In this document: positions 18,992-28,540 of the stretch, one piece after another
Numbering within the stretch: position 1 is the first letter of the stretch
Layout of the letters: every line of letters begins with the position of its first letter
Assembly (NCBI GenBank): GCA_019187405.1
Contig: JABAQZ010000006.1
Span: 234,445 to 298,444, forward strand
DNA: 64,000 bases
From: Ignavibacteria bacterium
Lineage (GTDB): Bacteria; Bacteroidota; Ignavibacteria; Tepidaquicellales; Tepidaquicellaceae
Reading direction: 5' to 3'
Made by a program: the position numbers and the translations under genes
The notes under the pieces: model-generated
Database searches by the model: none
What the model saw: the letters and a program-made list of their open reading frames with translations, nothing else
Told to the model about the DNA's origin: nothing

Positions 18992-19546
18992 GTGAAGCAA
19001 AAAAGCGAAATCTTTTACATCTCCAATATTATTTCGATTTTAAGAATCATTCTTCTGATTCCACTTAGTTATTTTATGATTACCGATTTTTATGGTAAAA
19101 ATACGCTAATAATTTTATTAGTTCTATGTATGTATATTTCAGATTTGCTTGACGGATACTTTGCAAGAAAGCTGAATCAAGTTTCGGAATTGGGAAAAAT
19201 AATAGATCCGCTCGCCGATAAAATTTCAGTAATCGTAATATCGGTGATTTTGCTTTTGCAAAACAGAATTGCATTTTGGTTTGTTGTCGTAGTAATTCTC
19301 AGAGATTTGTTTATTCTTGCTTTCGGTACTTACTTAAATAATAAAAAAAATATCAGGCTTATGTCTAACTATCCCGGCAAAATTGCCGTATTCAGCATAG
19401 GACTGATTCTTCTGTTTGCAATTACCGATAATTCGTTTTTATTAAAACTGAATAAATATCTTTATGTTATTTCTATTTCACTGATAATTTATTCGACTGT
19501 TTTATATTTCAGAAGATTTATGGAAACGGTAAAATTACATGAGTAA
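18992..19546 (+). CDS. pgsA: CDP-diacylglycerol-glycerol-3-phosphate phosphatidyltransferase-like
   Basis: A membrane CDP-alcohol phosphotransferase for phosphatidylglycerol synthesis. The motif D51..D54G..AR...G...D72...D76 is intact (SDLLDGYFARKL, then GKIIDPLADKI). Five or six hydrophobic segments span the 184 residues. The GTG at 18992 is the only suitable start. The HU gene begins 8 bp before its stop. PgsA is the best family match; another alcohol acceptor cannot be excluded. Confidence 0.88.
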   Translation: MKQKSEIFYISNIISILRIILLIPLSYFMITDFYGKNTLIILLVLCMYISDLLDGYFARKLNQVSELGKIIDPLADKISVIVISVILLLQNRIAFWFVVVVILRDLFILAFGTYLNNKKNIRLMSNYPGKIAVFSIGLILLFAITDNSFLLKLNKYLYVISISLIIYSTVLYFRRFMETVKLHE

Positions 19547-19883
19547 TAAAAAAAATGAAAACAGGGTAAAAACATTTACCCGAAAAGACATTGAAGAAAT
19601 TCTTGTAGAAAAACTTCTCGGAAAGAGACTAACGCAGAAGCTTATTGTGGATTCATTCATTGATTCGCTGCGCGAATTAATTATGCGGGCTGATCCCTTG
19701 ATCCGGATCGAACTAAGAGATTTCGGAGTGTTTGAAGTTAAGAAGACAAAGCCAAAACCCAAAGCAAGAAACCTTCAAACGGGTGAGTTTGTTTTCGTAC
19801 CGGGCAGACGAAAGATGCATTTTAAACCGGGCAAGATTCTTAAAGAATTTTTAAAGTCGGAGATTTTAAAAACCGAAAACTGA
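19539..19883 (+). CDS. HU/IHF-family DNA-bending protein
   Basis: A 114-residue histone-like protein. The HU/IHF fold is recognisable: the amphipathic dimer helices (DIEEILVEKLLGKRLTQKLIVDSF), then IELRDFGVFEVKKTKPKPKARNLQTG, and a KMHFKPGKILKEFL tail. The usual RNP tip of the DNA-binding arm reads ARNLQTGE here, close to the canonical ARNPxTGE. It is longer than typical HU (about 90) at both ends. It is translationally coupled to pgsA (8-bp overlap) and to ruvX (1-bp overlap). Confidence 0.93.
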   Translation: MSNKKNENRVKTFTRKDIEEILVEKLLGKRLTQKLIVDSFIDSLRELIMRADPLIRIELRDFGVFEVKKTKPKPKARNLQTGEFVFVPGRRKMHFKPGKILKEFLKSEILKTEN

Positions 19884-20332
19884 TGACAGATAAATTTCTC
19901 GCAATTGATTTCGGCGAAAAACGCATTGGCATTGCCGTATCGGATGAAAATAAAAAATATTCTTTCTCAAGAGATTTTATAACCAACGACGGCAATTTAT
20001 TTAACTCGCTTATCCGGCTCATCAAAGAGGAAAACATATCGAGAATTATTATAGGTCATCCTTTAAATCTTAAATCGGAAAAGACAGTTCAGACACTCAA
20101 AACTGAAGAGTTCAGTTCGGCATTGGCAGATAATCTTGCAAAACAAAATCTTCATCCTGAAATATTATTTTATGACGAAAGGTTTTCCAGTAAAATTGCC
20201 GAGTCAGGCATAATGAATTCCGGAATTAAAAAGAAAAAGCGCAAGGAGAAAGGACTTATTGACAGTCTGTCTGCACAGATAATCCTTCAGGATTATATAG
20301 ATAAATTCAAAACTTATCAGGAACACAGTTAA
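19883..20332 (+). CDS. ruvX: Putative pre-16S rRNA nuclease (YqgF/RuvX)
   Basis: A 149-residue RNase H-fold nuclease of the YqgF family, implicated in 16S rRNA 5' end maturation and once proposed as a Holliday junction resolvase. The N-terminal strand with catalytic Asp is FLAIDFGEKRIGIAVSD; the middle IIIGHPLNLKSEK and the later ILFYDERFSSKIAE segment with its acidic residue fit the family. It lies between the HU gene and the AlbA_2 gene with no spacing at either side. Confidence 0.92.
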   Translation: MTDKFLAIDFGEKRIGIAVSDENKKYSFSRDFITNDGNLFNSLIRLIKEENISRIIIGHPLNLKSEKTVQTLKTEEFSSALADNLAKQNLHPEILFYDERFSSKIAESGIMNSGIKKKKRKEKGLIDSLSAQIILQDYIDKFKTYQEHS

Positions 20333-20974
20333 ATGTACTTAGTAGAGTTAAATGAAATTATAGAAAACGGTGAAAATGATTCCGTAGAGTTTAAAAGAAA
20401 GTTCAGCTCGCCTGAAAAAATTGCAAAGGCAATGTGTGCTTTTGCAAACACTTCGGGCGGCAAAATCATTTTCGGAATTGACGATGATAAAAGCATTGTA
20501 GGTGTGGAAAGCGAAAAAGGAGAACTTGAGCTTATCTCTACCGCTGCAAAATTTTACTGCGAACCCGAAGTAGAGTTTGATACCGAAATAATTTTATTCA
20601 GGAATAAAGATTTGGTCATTGTCGATATCCCGGAAAGCAGCAACAAGCCCCATCGGATTATTTTGGAAGATGATTCGGATGAGAACAGAGTTTATGTCCG
20701 GTTTAATGACAAGAGCATTCTGGCTTCAAAAGAGACTATAAGGATTCTTAAAAATTCAAATGTCTCTTCTCCTCCTGTGCAGATTTACATAGGAGAAATT
20801 GAAAAAGCTTTGTTTGAATTTCTAAATGAAAATAAAAAAATTACTGTGAAGGGATTTAAAAAACTGGTTAACATTTCGGAAAGAAGGGCAAGCAGGACAC
20901 TTGTAAATCTTGTAAAAGCAAAAGTAATAAGACATCACTTTCTTGATAATGAGGAATTTTATACGCTTGCTTGA
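20333..20974 (+). CDS. AlbA_2 (Schlafen-type) putative DNA/RNA-binding protein
   Basis: A 213-residue protein with an N-terminal AlbA_2 domain (ESVEFKRKFSSPEKIAKAMCAFANTSGG-type opening, here DSVEFKRKF, then GGKIIFGIDDDKSIVGV). This is the module found in Schlafen-like proteins and many putative transcriptional regulators. The last 60 residues look like a small winged-helix (VKGFKKLVNISERRASRTLV). It starts one base after ruvX stops, so it is the final gene of the pgsA-HU-ruvX operon. Nucleic-acid binding is inferred; the exact role is unknown. Confidence 0.82.
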   Translation: MYLVELNEIIENGENDSVEFKRKFSSPEKIAKAMCAFANTSGGKIIFGIDDDKSIVGVESEKGELELISTAAKFYCEPEVEFDTEIILFRNKDLVIVDIPESSNKPHRIILEDDSDENRVYVRFNDKSILASKETIRILKNSNVSSPPVQIYIGEIEKALFEFLNENKKITVKGFKKLVNISERRASRTLVNLVKAKVIRHHFLDNEEFYTLA

Positions 20975-20995
20975 AGATAAACTTACAGAATAATT

Positions 20996-22612
20996 TTATC
21001 TCGAGTTAATCACATCACAGACTTTCTTAAATTTTTCTGACGAGTTCTCGAGAATTTTCCCGGCTTCGAAAGTGATTTCTTTCTTATACTTTTCATCTGT
21101 TATTGAAGGAAGATTTATAAGTACGTTTTTATATGCGCCCCAGATTCCTGTTTCCAATGATTTTGCTCCGACTTCAAGATCGCTTTTAGAAGATATATTT
21201 CCGATTTCCGCCATTTTCACCATCCAGTCCCAGCATGAATCAGAAATTCTCATAACCGACATCGGAATATTAATCGCTTTCTTCAATCCTTCCTGCATTT
21301 TATCTGCTCTGAATTTTTTTTCGGCATCGGTGCTTTTGGGCAGTTTCATTGCTTTCATATAATCAGTAAATGCATCTGTATCAGCGTCAATAAGAGGTAT
21401 CAGCTCTTTCATTTTAAAATGCAGCGGCGCAATTAATTTTCTCATTTCTTCATCAAGATGCTCGAACTTTTTATTTCCGTATGTCATCCATCCCACCATA
21501 GCTCCGAGCGCTGCACCGAGAGATGCTATCAATGCCGAGACGCTTCCGCCGCCGGGAGCTGATGTTCTTGCACCGACAAGCTCCACAAAGTTTCTAACAC
21601 TCATAGATGCAAGCGGCTCGCCCGTTTCTTCCTTGATCATGTATTCAATAATTCTCTTTTCGGGTTTGAATTCAGATATAGAGGAAAGTCCGAGTCTGTC
21701 AATAACAAGTCTGATCTTTTGTCTTTCGTCAAGTATAAAAAGATTTTCTTTTTGAATGTAATAATCCGCAGCCATAAGCATTGCTTCAAGCGGAATTAAT
21801 CCAACGAGCTCGCTACCGCAAACTGCAAGATTCAATTTTTTTGCATCATCTGAGCATTCTTCAAAAGCAATGTGAGGCGGAGTGATTTTATAATTATCGA
21901 GATTCATTGAAACCTGCGCCATGTTGTATTCATTTACATACCAGCCGATCCCTTTAACAGCTTTCAACCTACCGGGTTCATTCTCATTCCTTCCCTGCTC
22001 TCTTACATTGAGTGCAATTCTGTGAGCTTGTTCTTTCGTTCCGAGTATATTGACATTATATGCAATTAAAAAAAACCTCGATCCCGTAACTGTTGCGCCT
22101 GATTTTGCAATAAACTCCTGCGGACCAAAATCCGGCTTCCATTCTTTTTTATAAATTTTTTCTTTTAAACCTTCATACTCACCTGCTCTTATCTGTTTAA
22201 GCATTTTTCTTTCCGGATTTTTGGAAGCTTCTTCATACAAATAAACAGGAACACCAAGTTCTTCGCCTACTCTTTTTCCATACTTCAGCGAGCATGCAAT
22301 GCAATCCTCCGTCGTTACATTTGCAACAGGAACAAAAGGCACAACATCAACGGCTCCCATTCTCGGATGTTCGCCCGAATGCTTTGTCATGTCGATCAGT
22401 TCATAAGCCCTTTTAGAAAATTGAAACGCTGCTTCAACGATTGATTCCGGATCTCCGACAAAAGTAAATACCGTTCTGTTTGTTGATGCTCCGGGATCCA
22501 CATCGAGCAGGGTTACGCCTTGTACTTTTCTCACTGCATCTGCGCAGCCTTCAATTATTGATTTATCTCTGCCTTCTGAAATATTTGGTACACACTCAAC
22601 TATTTTTTTCAT
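20996..22612 (-). CDS. ftcD: Glutamate formimidoyltransferase-cyclodeaminase fusion
   Basis: A 538-residue two-domain enzyme of histidine and folate metabolism. Residues about 1-300 are glutamate formimidoyltransferase (CVPNISEGRD start, LDVDPGASTNRTVFTFVG, HSGEHPRMGAVDVVPFVP). Residues about 340-535 are the formimidotetrahydrofolate cyclodeaminase (FVELVGARTSAPGGGSVSAL, DADTDAFTDYMKAMKLPK). Together they move the formimino group to tetrahydrofolate and release ammonia. The fused form matches the eukaryotic and Bacteroidota arrangement. No hut genes are nearby in the window. Confidence 0.95.
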   Translation of the reverse strand: MKKIVECVPNISEGRDKSIIEGCADAVRKVQGVTLLDVDPGASTNRTVFTFVGDPESIVEAAFQFSKRAYELIDMTKHSGEHPRMGAVDVVPFVPVANVTTEDCIACSLKYGKRVGEELGVPVYLYEEASKNPERKMLKQIRAGEYEGLKEKIYKKEWKPDFGPQEFIAKSGATVTGSRFFLIAYNVNILGTKEQAHRIALNVREQGRNENEPGRLKAVKGIGWYVNEYNMAQVSMNLDNYKITPPHIAFEECSDDAKKLNLAVCGSELVGLIPLEAMLMAADYYIQKENLFILDERQKIRLVIDRLGLSSISEFKPEKRIIEYMIKEETGEPLASMSVRNFVELVGARTSAPGGGSVSALIASLGAALGAMVGWMTYGNKKFEHLDEEMRKLIAPLHFKMKELIPLIDADTDAFTDYMKAMKLPKSTDAEKKFRADKMQEGLKKAINIPMSVMRISDSCWDWMVKMAEIGNISSKSDLEVGAKSLETGIWGAYKNVLINLPSITDEKYKKEITFEAGKILENSSEKFKKVCDVINSR

Positions 22613-22632
22613 TTAACTTAAAAAGATTTTAA

Positions 22633-23355
22633 TTATTTTTTTCTGCAAAAAAAGTAAACTCGTTCTGATTCCTGATTTATTCTTTTTGAATTAAGCTCAG
22701 ATATATCTAAAATCTTAAACTTTTCTGAAAGTTTATTTACGATTAAACTGATTTCGTAAGAAGTTTCCAATATATTTGTTTCATGCAGTTTATACATTCC
22801 CCTGCTTTTTTTTTCAAACAGTTTAAGATTCCAGTTGTAAATATTTCCTTTTCTCTTTTTAATATTTGCAAGTAAAATATTTTCTCCGGATTTATTGACA
22901 ATAGGAGATATTGCTGATATGAGTTCAAGCTTAAAGAGAGTATTCATATCAAAAACAAATATTCCGTTTTTACTTAAATTTCTGTGAGTATTGGAAAATA
23001 AATTTTCCCAGTCATTGTATTTCAGCAGATGATTTATGGTATCATAAAGACAAATAATAACGTCAAATTTTTTTTCTGACCGGTAATTGATGATATCCTC
23101 TTCAAAATATTCAGTATTGACGGTTTTACCTGCTGCTATTTCCAGCATTGCGGGTGAATTATCTATCCCTCTTGTGGAAAACTTTTTTTCCAAAACATAC
23201 AGATTGTTTCCTGTTCCACATCCAAGCTCAAGAATGTTTTTCGCTGAAGGGCTTAACTTCCGGATTTTTCGTTTAACGAAATTAATTTCATCGGAGGAAT
23301 TTCCAAGAACATGGTCATAAAATTCTGCAATATTTTCATAACCTCTTCCGCTCAA
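22633..23355 (-). CDS. Class I SAM-dependent methyltransferase
   Basis: A 240-residue Rossmann methyltransferase with motif I NILELGCGTGNNLY (about 40-53), an acidic end of strand 2 (TRGIDNSPAML) and motif IV FDVIICLYDTINHL. The substrate cannot be inferred. Start is TTG 23355: the nearest ATG is out of frame. The upstream Cof-type phosphatase gene stops 6 bp before this start, so the two form an operon. Confidence 0.85.
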   Translation of the reverse strand: MSGRGYENIAEFYDHVLGNSSDEINFVKRKIRKLSPSAKNILELGCGTGNNLYVLEKKFSTRGIDNSPAMLEIAAGKTVNTEYFEEDIINYRSEKKFDVIICLYDTINHLLKYNDWENLFSNTHRNLSKNGIFVFDMNTLFKLELISAISPIVNKSGENILLANIKKRKGNIYNWNLKLFEKKSRGMYKLHETNILETSYEISLIVNKLSEKFKILDISELNSKRINQESERVYFFCRKK

Positions 23356-23361
23356 TAATTC

Positions 23362-24219
23362 TTAAATATTGTCAATGAATAATTTAAGAAAATTACCCAC
23401 GCCGTCTTCTACATTTGATTTATCGGAAACGTAATCAGCCATCTCTTTAAGTTCATCCACAGCATTATCGAGAGCAATGTTCAATCCGCCAAACTGAAAC
23501 AAATCCCTGTCATTATACCAGTCCCCAAAAACCATTACCTGCTTTTTAGTAAGGTTCAAATGTTTGGATAGTATTTTCAAACCTGTCTTTTTGCTGACGC
23601 CGCTTTTTACAATTTCAAGATTATACACTCCTTGATAAGTCTGTGATCTGTAATATTTTGATTTAAGTATGAGCCCAAACGGCGGTGTCATTTTGCTTTG
23701 GATTTTTTTCACAATGTTTTTGTCATTGCCGGACATAATAATTTCCAAAACATTATCCGTATAATTATCATAAGAATCAACCTGTTCATAAGTTGTTCCC
23801 AATCTCGACATAAAATCTCTCAAAACTGAGTTGTCCTCGGTATATACTATTCTATCATTATAACAAAGTACAATCTTAATGTAATATTTATTTGCAAGCT
23901 CGATTGCTCTGTCCACATATTTTTTGTCAATCACCGATCTGTTCAGGTTTAGTTCACCGTCAGCAGTCTGAATAAGCGAGCCGTTTAAAGAAATGAACGG
24001 AATGTTTATGTCAAGTTTTTCTGCAAGGGGAATAATGGATGAATGAACACGCTGTGATGCCAAAGAAAATAATATTTCTTTTTCCTTTAATTTTTTAACC
24101 AAATCTACAGTCAGCTCACTTAACTCATTATTTTCATCAACCAGCGTTCCGTCAATATCGGAGACAATAAGCTTTATGTTCTTAAATCTTCTTATTACTT
24201 CATTAATAGATAAACTCAA
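23362..24219 (-). CDS. Cof-type HAD-IIB phosphatase
   Basis: A 285-residue HAD hydrolase with C2B cap. Motif I is VSDIDGTLVDENNELS (nucleophile Asp21), motif II FSLASQRVHSS, and motif IV MVFGDWYNDRDLFQFGG near the C-terminus, with an insertion of about 130 residues between II and III forming the cap. Members dephosphorylate sugar phosphates, FMN or cofactors; the specific substrate is not evident. The TTG at 24219 is the likely start because no ATG precedes the catalytic motif. Confidence 0.87.
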   Translation of the reverse strand: MSLSINEVIRRFKNIKLIVSDIDGTLVDENNELSELTVDLVKKLKEKEILFSLASQRVHSSIIPLAEKLDINIPFISLNGSLIQTADGELNLNRSVIDKKYVDRAIELANKYYIKIVLCYNDRIVYTEDNSVLRDFMSRLGTTYEQVDSYDNYTDNVLEIIMSGNDKNIVKKIQSKMTPPFGLILKSKYYRSQTYQGVYNLEIVKSGVSKKTGLKILSKHLNLTKKQVMVFGDWYNDRDLFQFGGLNIALDNAVDELKEMADYVSDKSNVEDGVGNFLKLFIDNI

Positions 24220-24579
24220 ATCAGTTTTATTAAATAATCAAAAACCAAATAAATTAAAATATTGGGGTATTGGACAGGTAAATAATGGGTATAAGCTGTA
24301 TTTTTTATCAAAAATAATCAGAATTTAAAATACATTCAAAGGTATTTTATCTGTATTTTGATTTGTCCGGTTAGTATTGTATTGTAAATCAGCATTTGAG
24401 TTTAATATAATTAGCGCTTATCAACTAATATAGGCAGTTTGCAGTTACTTCTTTAGCTTTATGTTAATTTGATTTTGGAGAAATTTGATTTCACTATGAT
24501 ATGCCGGCAGTTTGTTCTCAAAATGTTAAAATGAAATCTGTTTAAATTAAATTGCATTTGAATTAGATTAATATTATAA
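24220..24579. other. 360-bp AT-rich intergenic region
   Basis: Separates two divergent transcription units (the Cof-type phosphatase and the BamA-like gene) and must contain both promoters. It is AT-rich and has no convincing ORF, hairpin or repeat. No promoter could be placed with confidence. Confidence 0.6.
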
Positions 24580-26343
24580 ATGAAACTGGTTTTTTTCATA
24601 TTGATGATCGTTGAATTTGTCTATGTGAATTCTTATTCGCAAACCAGAATAAATTCGTTTGACATTGAAGGCAATGAACATTTCACTTCTTTTGATGTAA
24701 GAAACATGATGGTTTCTAAGAAGGACGGGATTTTTAAGCGTGAACAGTTTGATCTCGATCTGATGACAGTCAGGGAAAAATATAAATCGGAAGGATTTTT
24801 GTATGTTAAGTTTGATGAGGAAAAACTTGAATTCAGCGAAGATTCGGCGCTGGTTGACATTTACATTAAAATTAATGAAGGGGATAAAATTACAATCGGA
24901 GATATTGAAATAGACGGCAACAGATCTATTTCGGATGAAGAAATCCTTAATGTATTTTCGACGAAGAAAGATGAAGTCTTGGATGATGACAAATTAAATG
25001 AAGATCTTAATGAACTACTTAAATTATATGAATCCAGAGATTTGCCGTTTGTTAAAATTAAGGTAAACGATATAACAGTTTACAAAGATAACAACCTCAA
25101 TAAAATTAGAATTGAACTAAAGGTTGATGAAAATTCTAAAGTAAAAATATCACAAGTAAAGATTACGGGAAATGAATTTACAGATGATGATGTAATACTC
25201 AGGGAAATTAAATTAAATAAGAATAAATATCTGACTTCAAACACATTGAGCGAAATAGAAGACAGGCTGGATAAGCTGAATATTTTCGAAGTCATTGACG
25301 AACCAAAAATATATACATTAAAAAACAAGAATGAATCCGGGCTGCTGATAAACGTCAAAGAAGGAAATACAAATACATTCGACGGAATACTGGGATACAA
25401 TCCGCCGCAGGGACAAGAAGAAAGCGGCTATTTAACCGGACTTGTAAATGTATCTTTCCGAAATCTTTTTGGAACGGGCAGAAAGCTTGAAGCAAAGTAT
25501 CAGCAGGAAGTCAGAGAAACACAAGAGCTTGAGTTCAGATATTTTGAGCCTTATTTTTTTAATTATCCTCTTAACATCAACTTTGGATTTTTACAGAGAA
25601 TACAGGATTCTACCTATACTCGCAGAAACATTGGCATAAAAGGCGATTTCCTGTTCTCGGATTATTTTACTCTGTCGCTAATAGGCAATTACGAAAGAGT
25701 AATTCCTTCAGACATCCCCCAATCAAGTTTCGTTATTGCCGATTCGAGAATTCTTGCATCAGGATTGGAAATCAAATATGATTCAAGAGATAATATTTAC
25801 ATTCCTTTAAAAGGGATTCTATATAAGTCAGTTTATACATACGGAAGTAAATCTATCTTTAATTCTGATCAACTTCAGAATCTCGGATACGATGACAGCT
25901 ATTCTATTCAGAAATATTACGTTGATCTGGATTTCTATTTTTCGATGTTCAACAGACAATCAAATCTGATAAAGTTATTCGGCGGCGAAGTGAGATCAGA
26001 CAAACTCGAAGATTCGGATTACTTCAGAATAGGAGGAAATAAATACATACGCGGTTACAGAAACGAGCAGTTCCTTGCCTCAAAGCTTGTAAGCAGTAAT
26101 CTTGAACTTCGGTATTCTGTTTCCAGAAAAGGATTTCTTTTTACTTTTTTTGATGCCGGATATTATTTCAAACCGGCTGATGAAATAAATCATTATCCGG
26201 AACAGGAAGGTTTTCTTTACGGATACGGATTCGGAATAAGACTCGAGTCAGCGCTTGGAATAATCGGCGTCAGTTATGCTCTTGGAAAAAATGCGGATAT
26301 ACTTGACGGGATAATTAATTTCGGCCTTATTAACGAATTTTAA
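24580..26343 (+). CDS. BamA/TamA-like outer-membrane assembly protein
   Basis: A 587-residue Omp85-superfamily protein with a signal peptide (cleavage near YSQ, about residue 21). About three POTRA domains follow (residues 22-255; repeats of the type KITIGDIEIDGNRSISDEEIL and KISQVKITGNEFTDDDVIL), then a 16-strand-type barrel. The barrel contains VNVSFRNLFGTGRKLE, SRDNIYIPLKG and the conserved RGYRNEQF loop 6 motif. The chain ends in Phe, as barrel proteins do. It is shorter than canonical BamA (about 800), so TamA or an accessory Omp85 is equally likely. Confidence 0.88.
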   Translation: MKLVFFILMIVEFVYVNSYSQTRINSFDIEGNEHFTSFDVRNMMVSKKDGIFKREQFDLDLMTVREKYKSEGFLYVKFDEEKLEFSEDSALVDIYIKINEGDKITIGDIEIDGNRSISDEEILNVFSTKKDEVLDDDKLNEDLNELLKLYESRDLPFVKIKVNDITVYKDNNLNKIRIELKVDENSKVKISQVKITGNEFTDDDVILREIKLNKNKYLTSNTLSEIEDRLDKLNIFEVIDEPKIYTLKNKNESGLLINVKEGNTNTFDGILGYNPPQGQEESGYLTGLVNVSFRNLFGTGRKLEAKYQQEVRETQELEFRYFEPYFFNYPLNINFGFLQRIQDSTYTRRNIGIKGDFLFSDYFTLSLIGNYERVIPSDIPQSSFVIADSRILASGLEIKYDSRDNIYIPLKGILYKSVYTYGSKSIFNSDQLQNLGYDDSYSIQKYYVDLDFYFSMFNRQSNLIKLFGGEVRSDKLEDSDYFRIGGNKYIRGYRNEQFLASKLVSSNLELRYSVSRKGFLFTFFDAGYYFKPADEINHYPEQEGFLYGYGFGIRLESALGIIGVSYALGKNADILDGIINFGLINEF

Positions 26344-26365
26344 TCAATGATAGATTTACTGTGCA

Positions 26366-27769
26366 TCAATAAATTATTATTTTCATAGGTTCTCTTATAT
26401 TCTTCTTTTCAAAAATAATTTTTCCAATTTCACATTCACTGCACAGGCTTTCTACGCAGTAGAAATTATGAAGCTGAATTAATGCTTGTTCTTCGGAAAT
26501 TGTATTTATGGATTTCCCCGTCTGCTCTTTCATTTTTGTCACAATCTCATTTCCCCTGCTGATGATTTTTTCTTTTCTGAATAAATACATAACTCTCTCA
26601 CGAATGTTTTCTTTATTGTAAATGCGGGAATAAAGTAATACCAGCGGCAGTATTACATTTGAAATTATGTCGCCGATTCTTTCCATACCTATGGCATTGA
26701 TCTTTTTTGCGGATGATTTATTGAAATTATAATGTGAATTCCAGAAATCCGAAATCTTTAAATTTTTAAAAAGCAATTTAAGATCATTAATAACAGAAAT
26801 GCTATCTTCAAACATAATAATAATTTTCCTGAACAACTCATTGTTCAGAATTTCATTCAGCACTGCGGAAGCATAAGCAATTCTTAAGGTCGGAAAATTT
26901 GCAGGTCGAAGTCTGAAAAAATTCCATTCCGATTTGACCATAAGTTCCGGTTTTAAATAATCTCTTTGTTCGTTCCATATCGATTTTAAGTTTATTACAT
27001 ATTCATTTTTATGAATTTGCTCGTCAAGAAATCCTGAAATACCGAATAACGCCGAATCAGTATGCAATATATCCGTTTTCATTTTTTTGAGTTTTACAAT
27101 GTCCGCGGATTCAGCCATTTTAAGAAACTGATTTTTATTTTTAGAATAGCCGAGCGCTTCACAGATAAACTCAAAAAGAAGCTGTTCCCAGTCAATCCTT
27201 GAAGGGTTACTTCCGCTTTTTTTCAATAATCTTTCATTCAATCTCTCTGTCTTCATGAGGATCCTGTCCTTTGAAAGTTTTTTCAGAAAATCATTGATAA
27301 TTATTTGCGGTATATCTTTAATCTTTGGATAACAGGGAAGCAGAAATGATTCTGAAGGATTGAGAATTATTTCATTCCAGATCTCTTTTATTGGACGGCT
27401 GATGAATTCGGAAAGTATTAATGTAGGGATCGGTCTTGAATTTTTTGATACTGGTTTATCGGATTCATCGTCATAATTTTCATCTTTGTAAAATACAACA
27501 TGGAGGATAACTTCATTATACTTTCCATCAGCATCGTGTTTATGTGAATACCAGTCTTTTACAGATTTATGAATTTCCACTGCACCTTGATACAATTGAT
27601 TCCCTATTTTAATTCTTGAATTTAAAAAATCAGGACCGGCATCAAAATTTCTTTTGCCAATATCAAGAATTTCAATGCTTTCACCATTTATTGTTTTTAA
27701 ATCCGAATAAAAAGTTTCATTTTCCCAGATTCTGCAGATAAAATTTTCGTTCAGATTATGTTTTTTCAT
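26366..27769 (-). CDS. DUF2851 family protein
   Basis: A 467-residue cytoplasmic protein matching DUF2851, a family common in Bacteroidota and relatives. Recognisable features are the start (NENFICRIWENETF), GKRNFDAGPDFLNSRIKIG, YQGAVEIHKSVKDWYSHKHD and a central WEQLLFEFICEALGYSKNKN. A Cys cluster (FYCVESLCSECEIG) lies at the C-terminus. No biochemical function is established that can be read from the sequence. Convergent with the BamA-like gene and divergent from the TPR lipoprotein gene. Confidence 0.85.
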   Translation of the reverse strand: MKKHNLNENFICRIWENETFYSDLKTINGESIEILDIGKRNFDAGPDFLNSRIKIGNQLYQGAVEIHKSVKDWYSHKHDADGKYNEVILHVVFYKDENYDDESDKPVSKNSRPIPTLILSEFISRPIKEIWNEIILNPSESFLLPCYPKIKDIPQIIINDFLKKLSKDRILMKTERLNERLLKKSGSNPSRIDWEQLLFEFICEALGYSKNKNQFLKMAESADIVKLKKMKTDILHTDSALFGISGFLDEQIHKNEYVINLKSIWNEQRDYLKPELMVKSEWNFFRLRPANFPTLRIAYASAVLNEILNNELFRKIIIMFEDSISVINDLKLLFKNLKISDFWNSHYNFNKSSAKKINAIGMERIGDIISNVILPLVLLYSRIYNKENIRERVMYLFRKEKIISRGNEIVTKMKEQTGKSINTISEEQALIQLHNFYCVESLCSECEIGKIIFEKKNIREPMKIIIY

Positions 27770-27835
27770 TAAAATTTTGATATGAATTAACTACATTATG
27801 CCAATTTAATTTAAATCTAAATCAACTAATAAAAT

Positions 27836-28537
27836 ATGCGAAAAGTAAATTTAATCAGACTAACATTATTTATCCTTACATTACTGATGATTGGCTGTAC
27901 GGAGACAAAGAAAAAGACTGAATCAGAGATTCTTGATAATGCAAAAGCAAAATATGACGAAAAAAATTATGATGAATCAATTAATCTTTACAGGGAGTTT
28001 ATAAAAGATTATCCGCAATCAGATAAAGCAGTCTTTGCATACAATCAGATAGCAGGTATTCAGATTGATGCACAAAAAAATCACCTTGAAGGAATTAAAA
28101 CTTACAAGGAGCTTGCAGAGAAGTTTCCCAATTCAAAGGAAGCAAAACAGGCGTTATTTATGGTAGCCTTTATCTATGACGAAACTCTTAAGGATAAACC
28201 GAATGCCATTACCGCTTATGAAACATTTCTTAAAAAATATCCTACCGACTCAGATGCAAACGATAAAATGAGCGAATCTGCAAGGACAATGCTTGAATTA
28301 CTGAAATCCGGAAAACCTATTGAAGAAATAATTCAGCAGAATATTGAAAAAATGGGCGGACAGTCATCTGCCGATACGGGAAATGTCAAAGGTGAGGATT
28401 CAAATCCGGGTCCAAATGGCGGAACTCCCAAAAAGATCGAGACAAAAAAACCTTCACAGCCCAATGAACAGAATGTAAATCCTAATCAAAAGAAAGCTGG
28501 CGAAGATCCTGCTAATGATACAAAGACACAGAACTGA
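27836..28537 (+). CDS. TPR-repeat lipoprotein
   Basis: A 233-residue lipoprotein: signal peptide with lipobox MIGC (Cys21), three TPR or YbgF-like repeats (ILDNAKAKYDEKNYDESINL, AVFAYNQIAGIQ, TYKELAEKFPNSKEAKQALF) over residues 30-155, then a Pro/Asn/Lys-rich disordered tail. Similar BamD/CpoB-like lipoproteins sit on the periplasmic side of envelope complexes. The DUF58 gene begins 3 bp after its stop, so the two are co-transcribed. The specific role is unknown. Confidence 0.82.
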   Translation: MRKVNLIRLTLFILTLLMIGCTETKKKTESEILDNAKAKYDEKNYDESINLYREFIKDYPQSDKAVFAYNQIAGIQIDAQKNHLEGIKTYKELAEKFPNSKEAKQALFMVAFIYDETLKDKPNAITAYETFLKKYPTDSDANDKMSESARTMLELLKSGKPIEEIIQQNIEKMGGQSSADTGNVKGEDSNPGPNGGTPKKIETKKPSQPNEQNVNPNQKKAGEDPANDTKTQN

Positions 28538-28540
28538 TTT

